From Phallusia fumigata (taxonomy: Eukaryota > Chordata > Ascidiacea > Phlebobranchia > Ascidiidae): a stretch of 64,000 nt of DNA. The stretch lies in NCBI GenBank assembly GCA_008931825.1, contig QXVZ01023286.1, positions 3,625-67,624 of the forward strand. Reading direction: 5' to 3'. A program made the translations under genes and the position numbers. A model generated the notes under the pieces. It was not told the DNA's origin. It saw only the letters and a list, made by a program, of their open reading frames with translations, and made no database searches. Shown here one piece after another: positions 1 to 13,274 of the stretch; position 1 is the stretch's first letter; each line of letters begins with the position of its first letter.

Positions 1-640
1 AATTGGATGAAATTTGGACAGTTTGTATAACATGTCGTTGTGGTGCAATAATCGATGTGTTTTACCCGATAGCCCCAGCAGTTACCCCACTAGCCCCCTA
101 AAATGGGTCAAATTGTTAAACAATCTTCGAATTGGATGAAATTTGGACAGTTTGTATAACATGTCGTTGTGGTGCAATAATCGATGTGTTTTACCCGATA
201 GCCCCAGCAGTTACACCACTAGCCCCCTAAAATGGGTCAATTTGTTAAACAATCTCCGAATTGGATGAAATTCGGACAGTTTGTATTACAAGTCATTGTG
301 GTGCAATAATCGATGTGTTTTACCCCATAGAACCAGCAGTTACCCACTAGCCCCCTAAAATGGGTCAAATTGTTTAACAATCTCCAAATTGGATGAAATT
401 CGAACAGTTTGTATTACATGTCTTTGTGGTGTATAATAAATTGATGTCTTTTATCCCATAGCCACAGTAGTTACCCCACTAGCCCCCTAAAATGGGTCAA
501 ATTGTTAAACAATCTCCGAATTAGATGAAATTTAGACAGTTTGTATACCATGTCATTGTTGTACAATAATCGATGTGTTTTACCCCATAGCCCCAGCAAT
601 TACCCAACTAGCCCCCTAAAATGGGTCAATTCTCTGAATT
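1..640. repeat. 129-bp tandem satellite, about five units
   Basis: Five head-to-tail units begin near 1, 130, 259, 387 and 519, so the period is 128-132 bp. Each unit opens with AATTGGATGAAATT and carries a C-rich block, AGCCCCCTAAAATGGG, near its end. Units differ by scattered substitutions, with the fifth the most diverged. The array runs off the left edge, so its full length is unknown. Decayed units of the same family recur at about 1494-1830. Confidence 0.93.
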
Positions 641-1016
641 GTTAACAATTCTCTGAATTGCATGAAAAACAAAAATTAACAAGTAGACAAAACTTGGAAT
701 ATTTTGAGAGTTTTGGGTTTTTCAATGTGTAAAAAATATTTTGGGTCATTATAAAACTCAAAACAGATAACCACTTTGAAACAGTTTAGTGAACCAAACC
801 ATAAATACTTGACTATGAAATATTACTACGAAGGCTAATCTCTACAAATTAATCTTTTTAACTGCATTTTTTTGTAAGTTTTAAATGCATTTTTTCTGTG
901 TTGTTGGTAAGGTTTTACTAAGTTATAAATGTATGTTTGTTTCCATATTATGGGTTAAGTAAGTTTTTAAATGGCTTACACTGTTCCAATTTTACTGACC
1001 AACTGTTTTTTTGCAG

Positions 1017-2617
1017 TTGCCCTATGGAACACAACTATGATACTCTGAACCACGATGAATACTATCATGAAAGCAGTTGCTGCTTTATTATGTTGGATTT
1101 ATGCACATGTGAACAAAAACATCAGGTAAATGGCAACAACATGTTAGAAAGATTTTTTACAGCTAATTTATCCAGTAAAGTTAAAAACTTTAAATTGTTT
1201 ATGTGGCTGACAATATAATGGCACAAAATTTTTTTGTCTGTTATTATAACATTTCTAACTGTCACAAATGCATGTGCAGTATATGTGACATGTTGTATAT
1301 TTCTGCTGCAAGTTTGCAGATTTGAACTCCAACCAAATGAACTCTAAACTTCTTCAGTCAAGAATAAAATCATTTCTAACTGCAAGCTGGTCAATTGAAA
1401 GCTCACTTGCATATGCCTCAGCTGGTTTTTTCTTTTCTGGTAAGACAAAACATCAGTTTGGAAAAAAAATAATTTTATTACTGCATCTGAACTGTTGTTC
1501 GAATTAGGTGAAATTTTGACAGTTTATCTAACACGCCATAGTGGTGGAATATTTGCCATGTTTTACTCTGGAGACCCAGCCGATACCCCACGAGCCCCCC
1601 CCAAATGGCTCAAATTTTAAACAATGTCCGAATTAGGTGAAATTTGAACAGTTTGTCCAACATGCCATGGTGGTGCATTAATTGCTGTGTTTTACCCTGA
1701 AGCCCAAGCAGGTACCCCACCAGCCCCCTAAAATGGGTAAAAATTTTTAAACAATGCCAAAACTTAATGAAACTCAGACAGTTTGTAGAACATACCATTG
1801 CAGTGCACTGATTGCTTTGTTTTTACTTATAGCCTACATGTATTCAGAAAAATGCACTTTCTAGAACTTTGTAGGGAGGGGGGGACCCATGCATTTCTGC
1901 CAGCAGAAACAATCATGTCTGGGAATCGACTACTATAAGACCTAATGTAACATAATGTGGGAAATACATCCCCTTTTAATATCAGGTAAAATTGAAAATA
2001 GAATGTCTATATATGGTAAGCCACCCTTCCAGTTCGAATTGTGTTTTAATTTGTCATTTTTGTTGTGTAGAAAATAATGTAAAATGTTGCCTCTGCAACG
2101 GATATTTGGCTGACTGGCAATCTGAAGAAAATCCATGGAAGAATCATGTTTGCAGATCACCAGGGTAATTATTTTATGGATACCTTGATGCATTTTGAAT
2201 GCAGTAATATTGAATTTGGATTCGTTGTAATGATATCGATTCCCAGGCCACATTGGGTACTGACATAATTTTTAACACCACCAAAAAGACTAGACTTGCT
2301 ACAAAAAACTTCCCTTTCAGCCAAGTTACTTTGTTTTAGAATCACTACTAAGGGAACCCACCACATTTGTAAACAGGTCTTTATCAACTGTTTAGAATAT
2401 TTAAAAATGTTTTTAATCAGGCCGTCATGTCGGTGGAGAGCAGCTGGGATAGCAGTTCGATTTGCACTCCATAGCAGCAGGTGAACATTTAGAGTTGTAG
2501 TTTTTATTTCAGTTTTGTTTATCACACTGTTTTCTCCATTTTAGAACAAAAAGCGTTGGTTCATGTATGCAACTGCTGCAGGTTCCATCCCAAAGACAGA
2601 GGCTGAGATCATGGTGA
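1017..2617 (+). CDS. IAP-like BIR-domain protein, 3' part (5' end off window)
   Basis: Five exons join in phase: 1017-1125, 1313-1439, 2071-2164, 2421-2480 and 2545-2617 (TGA at 2615-2617). The first carries the second half of a BIR-like zinc finger and needs an upstream exon ending in phase 2, probably beyond the satellite. The second and third form a nearly canonical BIR domain: an Arg-containing helix (LLQSRIKSF), AYASAGFFFSG, then C-x2-C-x16-H with NPWKNH. The last zinc cysteine falls a little later than usual, in exon four. BIR domains bind zinc and often caspases or IAP-binding motifs, and this gene may be an apoptosis inhibitor. No RING or CARD is visible. The last two exons code nothing recognised and are the least certain part. 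A decayed satellite stretch lies in the intron after the second exon. Confidence 0.6.
1494..1830. repeat. Diverged copy of the 129-bp satellite
   Basis: About two and a half units match the array at the window start. They share GAATTAGGTGAAATTT, the GTGGTGCATTAAT-type core and the AGCCCCCTAAAATGGG block, with many more mismatches. They lie in the intron between two BIR exons, which suggests an older insertion or the remnant of a once longer array. Confidence 0.85.
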
Positions 2618-5220
2618 TTGTTGGTCCATTAAAAATATGTTTAGGATATGCCAAGAAAAAACTTCTCTTCAAAGGACACACATGCAGTTTTATTAACATC
2701 TAGAGATTGGATCATTAACATTGCTTCATTTGTTGTACATTGGCATAGTTGCATGCTGACATTTTACTACTGTTTTAAATTTGAAACTATTTCCTTAAAA
2801 AGTACCCTAAATTATTATGGTAATGTGTGTGTGTGACTAACATACTTAAGTTTGCATTTGTACAGTCAATACTTGTAAATATCCATATCAAAGCACATCA
2901 GCCACTTAACTTTTTAATAAAACACATTTAATACCATGGTGATAAGTGGTTAACCAGAATTTTTTACTCCGTCTTTGTACCCATTTTTATAAAACCTAAA
3001 GCACTTTTAAATGTAAATAAAATGTAACACAATACATTTTATACTAACACCTTTTTTTACATGAAACATTGCCACTTTTGCTGAATTAAAAGAGCACTGT
3101 TGTAAAATGTATCAAAGAACCTGCCTAATAAAATTGTTTGTGTTTTTTTCATTCTGTGAGGACCTAAAACCTTCGAATCATCTCTTGGGAGAATTGAAAG
3201 TGTGCCAACAGGTATTTTTACAGGCAAAATCATTTAAAGTCATAATGTATTGTATAGCAAGCATTTGTGCATAACAAACAAGTCCTTTTTGTTGCCAAAT
3301 CTGTTGTCATACTGAAAGTACAGGTAAGGTTTGGTAGCGGTGTGGAATTTATGAATAAAATCTGTGGATATCCACAAATTTTAAGGCGATCAATTAAAGA
3401 AGATAATTAGTGACCAACAGCAGTGTTGGATTAAATTTCAGCCCATGCAGTAAAAATGAGCTTGAAATAAACCAATGATTATAGAACAACAAAACAAATT
3501 TTTAGGGTTCTGTTGATAAAAATTCCCCATTTGTTCACTGTCGCTGTGTTGTTATGGAAACATAAATACTAAATAGGTGCCAATATTTTTTCTGTGGTCA
3601 TTCCACATCAGATGGTACCGTTTAAATGCAATGAAACAACTTATCTGTTGAGTTTTAACAGCTACACAAATATTTTTCCTGACATCACTTCTAAGAAACC
3701 CCCGAAGACTGACTTACTAAACAGGAGAAATCAAAACCAATTTAAGAACTACTGGGCAAAGAGCATATTGTAATACTAAATCTGTAAATTTGAACTTGTT
3801 CTTTTTAATTCACAAGATATTGGTATTTCTTAATTTGGTTTATTGTTAAAGTGCCATTAGACTTTCCTATTTGTAGGGATGCATGAAACCAATAAGAACC
3901 ATCAACTGTGGGAGTCCAATGTTGTTGTCTTAACCACTAAGCCATCTTTTGTACAATGTTAGCTGAAATGTTTCATTTTTGTACTCTTCGGTCTTCAGAA
4001 AATGGAGGGAAACATTTCAGTTCAGGAAATGACTGTCCAGCTATCTCTTGATTTTTATGCTTGTAATATTAATTTTGATGACACTATTACCTTCCTGCAT
4101 ACTCTATGGCAAATGAACACATTTTTAACTTGTTGTAGAAACCTGTTTATGATATTAAAACAAAAACATTCCATTTTAACTCTATTTGACTGGGTAAAAC
4201 TAATTTAGTCTAAATTTGTTGTGCCTGAACAATGAAACAATGCTGGCCATGTGCTTTGGTGATTATGTGTATATATGTTGGATGTTGTTATTCTTGCTTG
4301 TGTTATCTGTGGTTTTGTGCTAAACGTGGACAGATAGATAAAAAAGATTAGGCCTTGTTACATACTGGTGTTCACAAAAAAGTGTGCACTAAAGTTTTTT
4401 AAGCTCCTTTTTTTAACATGTATCACTTCTATTTGTATTTGGTGTAAATTTTATCCTTCTTTGCATATTGGTTTCGTAATTTGTTTGTAAGCAAGTAATT
4501 ATTTTGTTCAAATAAAATGCCTGGTGGCATCTAAGAACTAAGTTACAGGTATACATTTGACCATTGTGGCAACCTAGAAATTGGGTAAGATTAAACAATA
4601 TTTAGTAACTGTAAAAACTAATACTATCTAATCAAACCGGAATTGGAAACTGAAGTTTTAGCGTCTGGTGAAGTGAGGAAAGTCGACAAGCTTGTTATGT
4701 CATTTCCTTATCTAGTTTGCCTAACCAGTGTAAACATATTTTAACAGCAAACTGGATACACAGAGTTATGTTGTGCAGAAAATGTTGTGTTTCTGACAAT
4801 AAAAGTATCAAACAAAATATCATCTTTTTAACCATAGGTATGAAAAATATTTATGTATCTTATTCTACAATACATAACTTGGGTAATTCCCCCGGTAATA
4901 TAACTACATGGGTTATTCCCAGGTAAATACCCCAACATTTTTTCCCAGGTACAGTATTAACAACAGACATCGATGATGCAATTAGAATGTGGTAATTGCA
5001 AATAGATTGCAGCATTCTTTTTAATTTTACACTTTCAGCAATGCCTTATGACAGTAATTTTGCACCAGACGTTTAGCTTTCAGTAATGCAAGTAAATAAA
5101 TGTTGAAAATAGTATGTTATATTCTTCTTAGTAACAGAAACTTCTAACAGCCCAAATTAACAAAATTTGTTTTTGCGGTAGTTTTTAGTATTTTTTGTTT
5201 TATGACAGTTAGGTAAATTA
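2618..5220. other. Intergenic stretch, no gene recognised
   Basis: AT-rich sequence between two BIR genes. AATAAA near 2917 could be the poly(A) signal of the upstream gene. Only short ORFs under 70 codons occur, without splice support or family resemblance. A 5' noncoding exon of the next BIR gene could lie here but is not seen with confidence. Confidence 0.5.
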
Positions 5221-7649
5221 ATGGCTGATGACATTCAGATGTTTTTCCATAGTGCGGAGCTTCCATTTGAGGAAAGTATGTTACCATTTTTTTCAGTTTG
5301 GTCGCATCATGTTATGAATTGCTAATAAATAGTTTTCTAAACACAGGTTCTCTATCAACTACACACATTCAGGAGGTAAGTACTCACTAAGGCATTTTTA
5401 ACACATTGCAAATTTCTACAGAAGTAAAAGCACATCTGACTTTTACCAACTTGTCACACAGCTTAAACCACTCAAAACCAAAATTTGTACAGTAACAAAC
5501 AGTTTGCAAAAATAAAAATAAATTAAGCGCAAACCACTGTTGGCATTTGGCTTGATAAATTTCAAATCTCACAAATAACTATTTCTGAATCTGTGCATAA
5601 TAAACTGTTTTCTTTCCACTTTTAAGCTAAACAACCAAGATGAACAAACTGGCAGAATCAGTATTCCAGAATCTATGCATGATTTTCTGATACGCAAAGA
5701 AACACTGCCCATGCATTTGCAAAACAGTCCTATGGGTGATGTAATGGCAGCAAGTGGATTGTTTTACACAGGTTTTGAGGATGTTACAAAATGCTACAGG
5801 TATATAGTGATGTGACAAGTACAGAAAATATAGAATAAAAGCATGAGGTTTATTTGAAAAAGGGCCTTATTAAAAAAGTAATAAATAGGTCAAGGATTCT
5901 TACTTTTAGAAAAAGAATAGTGAGGGAACATAGACGACCAACTTGTATTTGACACACATTGCCTGCAAGTACTTGCCAACCATCATCCACAGAGGGACAT
6001 AAAATTTTAGAGATCAGTAGCTGGTCCTTGATTACCTGGCTTCCAGAATAAATATAAATGCTAAACTGTATGCCAATAATTTGCTAGGTTAAAATTGCAT
6101 ACTGAATTCAGCCACTTATGCCATGTTTGTGCATATGGACATTGCAAAATGTTTTTTCATAGCTGTAACAAAGTGCAAAATGGTTGGAACACACAAAAAG
6201 ATGTTGTTGACCCAACTTTACATGCAGCTAACTGTGAACATTTCAACAACTACTACAAGATGCTATGTAGTGAGTGATTGTAGGCTACCTAATTTTACAG
6301 AATCAAACTACAGACAACTTTTTCTGATTAAGCAGCTAACCAGGATATTTTTATCCAAATAAACTGTTTTTATTTCAACAAGTTTTATTGCTTTTAGATG
6401 ATGGATTATTAAGGATGAGAAATCCATTTCTTGCAATTGGGCAACTGTTGAAAACAAAGCCTGGTTTGTAAATTAGCTTTTTTATTTTGTTTTGATGAAA
6501 CTTAGGCTGTTCTGCTTTAAAGATTGGTCAGCGTTCATGAACAGCTGCACTGCAGTTGCATCAGGAATTTTTGAAGGTTGGAAGGGAATCGCTGCTTGCC
6601 TTGGAGATCACAATTTTGGTGGGTTAAAACATGAGAAATCTAGTTGCACTTGTGGTAAACAAATACATTGTGTGATCATGTCAAGGTTCCATGCTAAATT
6701 CAAGGAAAAGAATTTTTCACTTTTACTCAGACAAAAATAGCAAAAGATATATTTTTACTCACACATATGAGTGGTATGCTTTCAGTCAGCATATAGCTAT
6801 ATTTAGCCACTATATACTATTAGACTTTAGCTTCAAGATCAGTTTAACTGTGACTACATCTCAAAACATGAAATATACCGTTAAATGAAATTTGACTGCA
6901 GTGTATGTCCAAAAGAAAGTATACCCAGTTACATTTGTACATGAGCTCCATGGTTGTAATCAATGTTGTGATGCAAAAGAACTTAAATAAAGTGTCTAAC
7001 GTTTCAGTTGAAAGTGATCCTGCACCAGGCAACAATGAAACAAATGACCTTCCAATAGAGGTGCTTGGTCCTGGTTGTTCTAATACAGGTAAGTTGCTCG
7101 TGTTGCCATTGCATGCAAAAACATAATCGCTTTTTATAAAATTGAGACAGTGATGAAAAGAGGGGATGGAGCCACTGTGGTTGAACACCTTGATAAAATC
7201 AATGAAGTTGATTTATTTGGTAAGTCCTATTGTAAAGTCATCAGTTTGATCCTGACTTAACCCCTTATCTTACGTTGATTTTGACTCGGTAAAGTCAGTA
7301 GGTCGATCAGTTTAATCAAATGTCATATTTGGAGGTTTACTAACAAAAGAAGGTAGACTGTTTGGTAATAGCTATATTGCATTCATTAAGCACAACCGAT
7401 GACAATTTTTAGAATTAAAAGGAACAAACAAATTCTTGTGCTTAAAATACATTTCTTATGGGACAGGCATTATTTATGCACAAATGTATTCAATAATTCC
7501 ACTTTTCCGTTTTATTAGTTTGCCTAGTTTAATTGTAAATAACTGGCCTTTTTATCATAAACTTTTATGCAACAGATATCACTTCTGAAATCGGGGATGA
7601 TGTGGACATTTACAGTTCATCTATGAATCCCTACAGTGACTCTATCTGA
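5221..7649 (+). CDS. Single-BIR-domain protein, complete, ten exons
   Basis: Ten exons keep one open frame: 5221-5275, 5347-5375, 5630-5799, 6163-6269, 6398-6463, 6523-6618, 6902-6952, 7008-7088, 7151-7219 and 7576-7649. They give about 265 residues. Exons 3-4 encode a divergent BIR finger: VMAASGLFYTGFEDVTKC followed by C-x2-C-x18-H-x3-C, with the conserved Trp after the second cysteine. The spacing is looser than the classical x16/x6. The C-terminal third is acidic and ends with a DDVDIY tail also seen in the paralogue at 14134-16433. No RING or CARD follows, so a ubiquitin-ligase role is unlikely. A regulatory, caspase-binding or purely structural zinc role is inference. AATAAA at 8286-8291 is a plausible poly(A) signal. 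The terminal exon is duplicated at 9655-9728. Confidence 0.75.
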
Positions 7650-9500
7650 AGCATGTCTGATGAAATGTACAAATGACTGACACAATGACAACTTTTCTGT
7701 TACTCCTATTTATTTGAGTTACGGTTTGAGTGCCTTGAATATTGTACTTTTGTGTAAAAAAACGTTGTAAATAGAACTTATGCACGGTCAAAAATGGTCT
7801 TTTGAAACAATGTACAAATGACTGACACTATGACAATTAATTTGTTTCTCTCTTCACTGTGAGAACATTTGAGTGCCTTGAATATTGTACTTTTTTTCCC
7901 ATACCTTTAACTTGTGGGTGGAAGTAATGTAAATAACTATGTAGCAATGATTGACAAGGACAATTTGCTTTCTAAAGTAACAATCTTGTGTTTTAAATAT
8001 TTACATCAGAGCACAATGTGTTTCTGTGCAGAACACCAAATCAGTTTTATAGACTTGAAATACTTTTACTCTATATTTAAAAAATATAGGTTTTGTATTT
8101 TTGTGCTAACCCCTTTTTTACACTCATATCAGTGTGCCAAAGTAGGAAATTACATGTCAAAATGTTGTGTGAAAACCTTGATTTTTATACTTGCAAGTGA
8201 GCAAATAAAAGAAGCCTTGACGATCCCCTACTGTGTTTTCTACAACGTCGTCATATTGTGTACCAAGACCATGTGCATGAGTTGCAATAAAAATGAAAAA
8301 AATGGTTTGATTGTGTCATTCTTTATTACACTAACTAATACACATGTTGTAGGAAACTTTTAAAAATGTTTAGAAACACACATTCTTATCTGCTTCGCAC
8401 AAAACGCACTTAACCCAAGTTTTTCACTGATCCGTGCTTCGTTTGTGAGCAAGTTTTGTTCAGCTGACTGATGCCCAAAAACACTAATAAAATAAAGTAT
8501 TCTTGACAAAACCCTAAAACACTGACGCTAGTAGGCAATTAACAAACTCAACCTCGGCAGGGTAATTAAAGCGATTTACCCGACACCGAAGGTCGCCAAG
8601 CTTGGCTGTGCTGAACACGCTGACATACGATTCAAACGAACACTCATTTCCCTGTAAAACCTTTGCATGAATACCTGACATGACAAGCAAGCCACGATAA
8701 ACATGTACTTGTGGTAGGCGTAGCAACATAACACTGATAAAGGCAATAAAACTGATTCAATGACCGATAAGAATTGCCTTGTGGGCCGAAATTTTTCCTT
8801 GAGGCTTCATTTAGTCGGTGCTAGTTAACGAATAAAAGTGTTCGTACATCTTCGAAAAAAAAAACAGTATTTGATGAACAGGTGAACCAAAAGTTTATTT
8901 GCGTTGAGAGCTTATTTTGCTTGGTAAAAGAAAACATAGGGACACAATGCCACTAAATCAATCACCAAGCTGGAAATAGTTGTGCAAAGTTAGGACGTCA
9001 CTAGGTGCAAAAAATGGTGAATCGAAGTTGCCAGCGCTACGGCCACTTCATAATTAAAAGGCATCGCGTGACGGGGCTCACAAAATAGTGAATTAGCGCA
9101 TTATAAGAAACACGACGGGGGCAGACCAGATGACGTTGGTGCCCCGGACCAGTCTGAGAAGTTAAGCACCAGTGTTAGGAAAAGAGAGCGGGATTTGAAA
9201 TGAAAACAAACCAGATTGTCTCAAAAACTGATTGTGACGTAGTTGTGCGAATGTATCAAATCTAAATAATCTACTCACGTAATGCATTTACCCTCACTTG
9301 AGACTGCTCCCAGGTATCTTCTTTACGGATTGCGCGAGAACAGGCTTATAGAGATCCACTGCATACAGACTTGAATGAGCGCAAAACGAAGACTCTGTAT
9401 GTGCGAACTCGTTCTTGCACTATTGCTTCCAAAGTTTAACTTTCTCTGGCTTTAAACCGATTGGCCTTGGATTCAGCCTAATCAACAGTTCTACGGAGTT
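7423..9500. repeat. 2.1-kb tandem duplication, left copy
   Basis: Begins AACAAACAAATTCTTGTG and ends TTCTACGGAGTT. It matches 9502-11634 over its length with a few percent mismatches and small indels. The copy includes the terminal exon and 3' UTR of the BIR gene at 5221-7649. Inside it an older pair of about 90-bp direct repeats (7663-7752 and 7808-7893) is visible, also present in the right copy and so older than the duplication. Confidence 0.93.
8880..9200. repeat. Dispersed repeat, copy in left duplicate
   Basis: A block around CATAGGGACACAATGCC, CACCAAGCTGGAAATAG and GACGGGGCTCAC has a duplicate at about 10975-11250 and a diverged relative at 62395-62650. Its end contains a short stretch resembling 5S rRNA (TCTGAGAAGTTAAGCA near 9151-9166). 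The match is short and may be chance. It is probably a SINE or MITE family; termini were not resolved. Confidence 0.5.
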
Positions 9501-9501
9501 A

Positions 9502-11634
9502 AACAAACAAATTCTTGTGCTTAAAATACATTTCTTATGGGACAGGCATTATTTATGCACAAATGTATTCAATAATTCCACTTTTCCGTTTTAATAGTTT
9601 GCGTAGTTTGCTTGTTAATAACCAGCTGTTTTATCAGAAACTTTTATGCAACAGATATCACTTCTGAAATCGGGGATGATGTGGACATTTACAGTTCATC
9701 TATGAATCTCTACAGTGGCTCTATCTAAAGCATGTCTGATGAAATGTACAAATGACTGACACAATGACAACTTTTCTGTTACTCCTATTTACTTGAGTTA
9801 CAGTTTGAGTGCCTTGAATATTGTACTTTTGTGTAAAAAGCAAGTTGTAAATAGAACTTGTGCACAGTCAAAAATGGTCTCTTGAAACAATGTACAAATG
9901 ACTGACACTATGACAACTAATTTGTTTCTCTCTTTACTGTGAGAACATTTGAGTGCCTTGAATATTGTACTTTTTTCCCCATACCTTTAACTTGTAAGTG
10001 AAAGTAATGTGAATAACTATGTAGCAATGAACGACGAGGATAACTTCCTTTCTAAAGTAACAATTTTGTGTTTTAAATATTTACATCAGATCACAATGTG
10101 TTTCTGTGCAGAACACCAAATCAGTTTTATAGACTTGAAATACTTTTACTCTATATTTAAAAACATAGGTTTTGTATTTTTGTGCTAACCCCTTTTTTAC
10201 ACTCATATCAGTGTGCCAAAGTAGGAAATTACATGCCAAAATGTTGTGTGAAAACCTTGATTTTTATACTTGCAAGTGACCAAATACAAGAAGCCTTGAC
10301 GATCCCCTACTGTGTTTTCTACAACGTCGTCATATTGTGTACCAAGACCATGTGCATGAGTTGCAATAAAAATGAAAAAAATGGTTTGATTGTGTCATTC
10401 TTTATTACACTAACTAATACACATGTTGTAGGAAACTTTTAAAAATGTTTAGAAACACACATTCTTATCTGCTTCGCACAAAACGCACTTAACCCAAGTT
10501 TTTCACTGATCCGTGCTTCGTTTGTGAGCAAGTTTTGTTCAGCTGACTGATGCCCAAAAACACTAATAAAATAAAGTATTCTTGACAAAACCCTAAAACA
10601 CTGACGCTAGTAGGCAAACAAACTCAACCTCGGCAGGGTAATTAAAGCGATTTACCCGACACCGAAGGTCGCCAAGCTTGGCTATGCTAAACACGCTGAC
10701 ATACGATTCAAACGAAAACTCATTTCCCTGTAAAACCTTTGCATGACTACCTGACATGACAAGCAAGCCACGATAAACATGTACTTGTGGTAGGCGTAGC
10801 AACATAACACTGATAAAGGCAATAAAACTGATTCAACGACCGATAAGAAGTGCCTTGTGGGCCAAAATTTTTCCTTGAGGCTTCATTTAGTCGGTGCTAG
10901 TTAACGAATAGAAGTGTTCGTACATCTTCGAAAAGATTAGTATTAGATGAACAAGTGAACCAAAAGTTTATTTGCGTTGAGTTTATTTTGCTTGGTAAAA
11001 GAAAACATAGGGACACAATGCCACTAAATCAATCATCAAGCTGGAAATAGCTGTGCAAAATTAGGACGTCACTAGGTGCAAAAATTGGTGAATCGAGGTT
11101 GCCAGCGCTACAGCCACTTCATAATTAAAGGCATCATGTGACGGGGCTCACAAAATAGTGATTAGCGCATTATGAGAAACACGACGGGGCAGACCAGATG
11201 ACGTTGGTGCACCGGACCAGTCTGAGAAGTTAAGCACTCGTGCTAGTGAAAGAGAGCGGGATTTGAAATGAAAACAAACCAGATTGTCTCAAATATTGAC
11301 TGTTATGTAGTTGTGCGAATGTATCAAATCTAAATAATCTACTCACGTAATGCATTTACCCTCACTTGAGACTGCTTCTAGATATCTCCTTTACGGATTG
11401 CGCGAGAACAGGCTTATAGAGATCCACTGCATACAGACTTGAATGAGCGCAAAGCGAATGTTTAAATGCCAGAACGTCTAGCAGAGAAAGAATTAATTTG
11501 GTTACGTTACATTACAACTAAACCATCGCGAGCCTCTGTAGGTGCGAACTCGTTCTTGTACTATTACTTCCCAAGTTTAACTTTTCCTGGCCGATTGGCC
11601 TGGGATTCAGCCTAGTAAACAGTTCTACGGAGTT
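9502..11634. repeat. 2.1-kb tandem duplication, right copy
   Basis: Second copy of 7423-9500, directly adjacent; both copies end in TTCTACGGAGTT. It is longer by a stretch of roughly 75 bp near 11459-11535 that is absent from the left copy. Small ORFs here, such as 10182-10442 and 10593-10805, mirror ORFs of the left copy only because the DNA is duplicated. Confidence 0.93.
9655..9728 (+). pseudogene. Orphan duplicate of a BIR-gene terminal exon
   Basis: Same length (74 nt) as the terminal exon at 7576-7649, with the same acceptor context (CAACAG) and reading phase. It differs by a Pro-to-Leu, an Asp-to-Gly and a TGA-to-TAA change. No other exons of a gene precede it in the right copy. The upstream donor at 7219 could in principle splice to either copy, giving alternative C-termini, but the nearer copy is the simpler choice. 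Confidence 0.7.
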
Positions 11635-13274
11635 GTATTCTGAATGAATAATACCAATTACCCAACAGGTTCTAGTCGGAACACGCAAGTCAAGAACCTA
11701 AAATCAATAACATCTATACGCCTTCGTGGTTACTTGGTCAATAAAGAGGCCCTTCGGGGTCACGCGAGTCCGCTGATTTAACAAAACTGAGTTTTACATT
11801 TACACAAATTAAACTTTTACCACGGAAATGAAAAAACATATGCAAAACCCAAAGTTTAACCGCACATAATCTCGTATCAGAAAATACGTGATAGTAGCAG
11901 ACAGCGAGAAATGAACGCCACATGCTTGTGAGCAGCTGAATATTATTAGTTTGTTTTGTGACTTTAGGTGTTTTATTATAATGCTATAAAAGTACGCCAG
12001 ATTCTAGTTATTAAATTGTGCAGTTGAGCGAAGTGTAGATACCATGCAATATAACAAAAGGCTTAAATTAGGCCTATACTGAAAAATTGCCAAACAGCAC
12101 GTTTTGAACTGATTATTGCTGTCGCGAAAACTTTATTAAACTAGAAGGGGTCGCAGACTGAAAAGTTTGGGAAGCCTTGATTACGAATCGTTATGCTGAG
12201 GTAAATATATTTAGATGCCTGAAAGGGTTTAGGAAAAACTAATTTAAATATGGGCGCCGGCACGTACGATAAGCGGGGGCACTTATTCCCCTCTGGAATC
12301 TTGAAAATGCACTTTTCGAATTTTATATTTTCTGTCCAAATAAATCTCTCATAAAATTTTTTTAATCTCAAATAAATCTCTTACTTAACACCGAAATATA
12401 TCAATGCGTGTGCTCCCACTTAAAAAACTTTTAGCCGGCGCTTATGGACTTAAAAAACAAGCAACGTCATGTAAGCGACGCTGACTGTTTTCATCATATG
12501 TTTGCTAAAAAATACACATATAAAATGCTGACTTTTTGTGACTTAAACTGACCACTGTTTAGAAATAAATGATCATGCAGTTGCCTTTATAGGCCAAAGT
12601 TTCGAAATTTGCTACGTCATAATGACGATTACAAGATTGCACCATCACTCGAAACTTTCAATGTCAACAAACACTCAAAAAGTGCAAGCAATCGCAGGTG
12701 TTGCGCAATTTGTACTTTTGTTTTTAAGTTTGATGAATCTGCTTGACTAAAAATAGTAATAAGGTGAGTTTTTGTTATATCACGTTGCTCTTAGTTAACA
12801 ATTTACATCGCAGGGTTGTACAGTAGGGCGGCTGCGGTTTGTACAGTAGTCAGTAGGGCTTCTAAACTAAAGCAGTCTAAACACAGTATTCACTGCATTG
12901 ATTGCCTCACACAGGTGTGGCCGAATGAAAAGAATTAACATGTTCTCAATCTTAGTTTCAGTTTCAGTTTATTTTGTTTCGCGATGAAGAAAAAAACTAC
13001 CAGCTTTCACATAACAATGTAATTGACGCAGGGGCAGCGAAAGACCATTTGGTCACCATGTCGAGCTTACTTAATGGGCAAGTGTTGCTAATTATTACGT
13101 AGCTTTTAACACTATTTTTAAAATTTGGTCCAGATTGCAGGTAATCAAGAAGTGCTGCAACATAAACACCAGTCTGCCAATAACCTTAAATTGGCTTAAG
13201 AAGTTATTTTTAAAAAATACTGTGTGTGCAGTGCCAAATCATTAGTTTTTCCATTACCATGAAATGTTTACTAC
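11635..13274. other. Intergenic stretch before the second BIR gene
   Basis: No coding exon is recognised. A plausible 5' noncoding exon of the gene at 14134 ends at 12763 with donor GTGAGT, and 14117-14133 would be its downstream partner (acceptor ACAG at 14113-14116). Short ORFs on both strands lack support. Confidence 0.35.

Noticed and set aside
7914-8363. 149-codon plus ORF, with a shorter twin at 10182-10442
   Set aside because: It lies in the 3' UTR of the BIR gene and its apparent conservation comes from the recent tandem duplication. No family resemblance and no splice support.
8514-8729. Minus ORF of 71 codons, mirrored at 10593-10805
   Set aside because: Preserved only because the DNA is duplicated; the twin has an in-frame deletion and there is no family match.
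9121-9190. Possible 5S rRNA gene
   Set aside because: Only one short block resembles 5S; the full length, other promoter boxes and secondary structure are absent.
12960-13050. Possible further copy of the 9-kb dispersed repeat
   Set aside because: Shares only GTTTATTTTGTTTCG-like words; too little ordered similarity.
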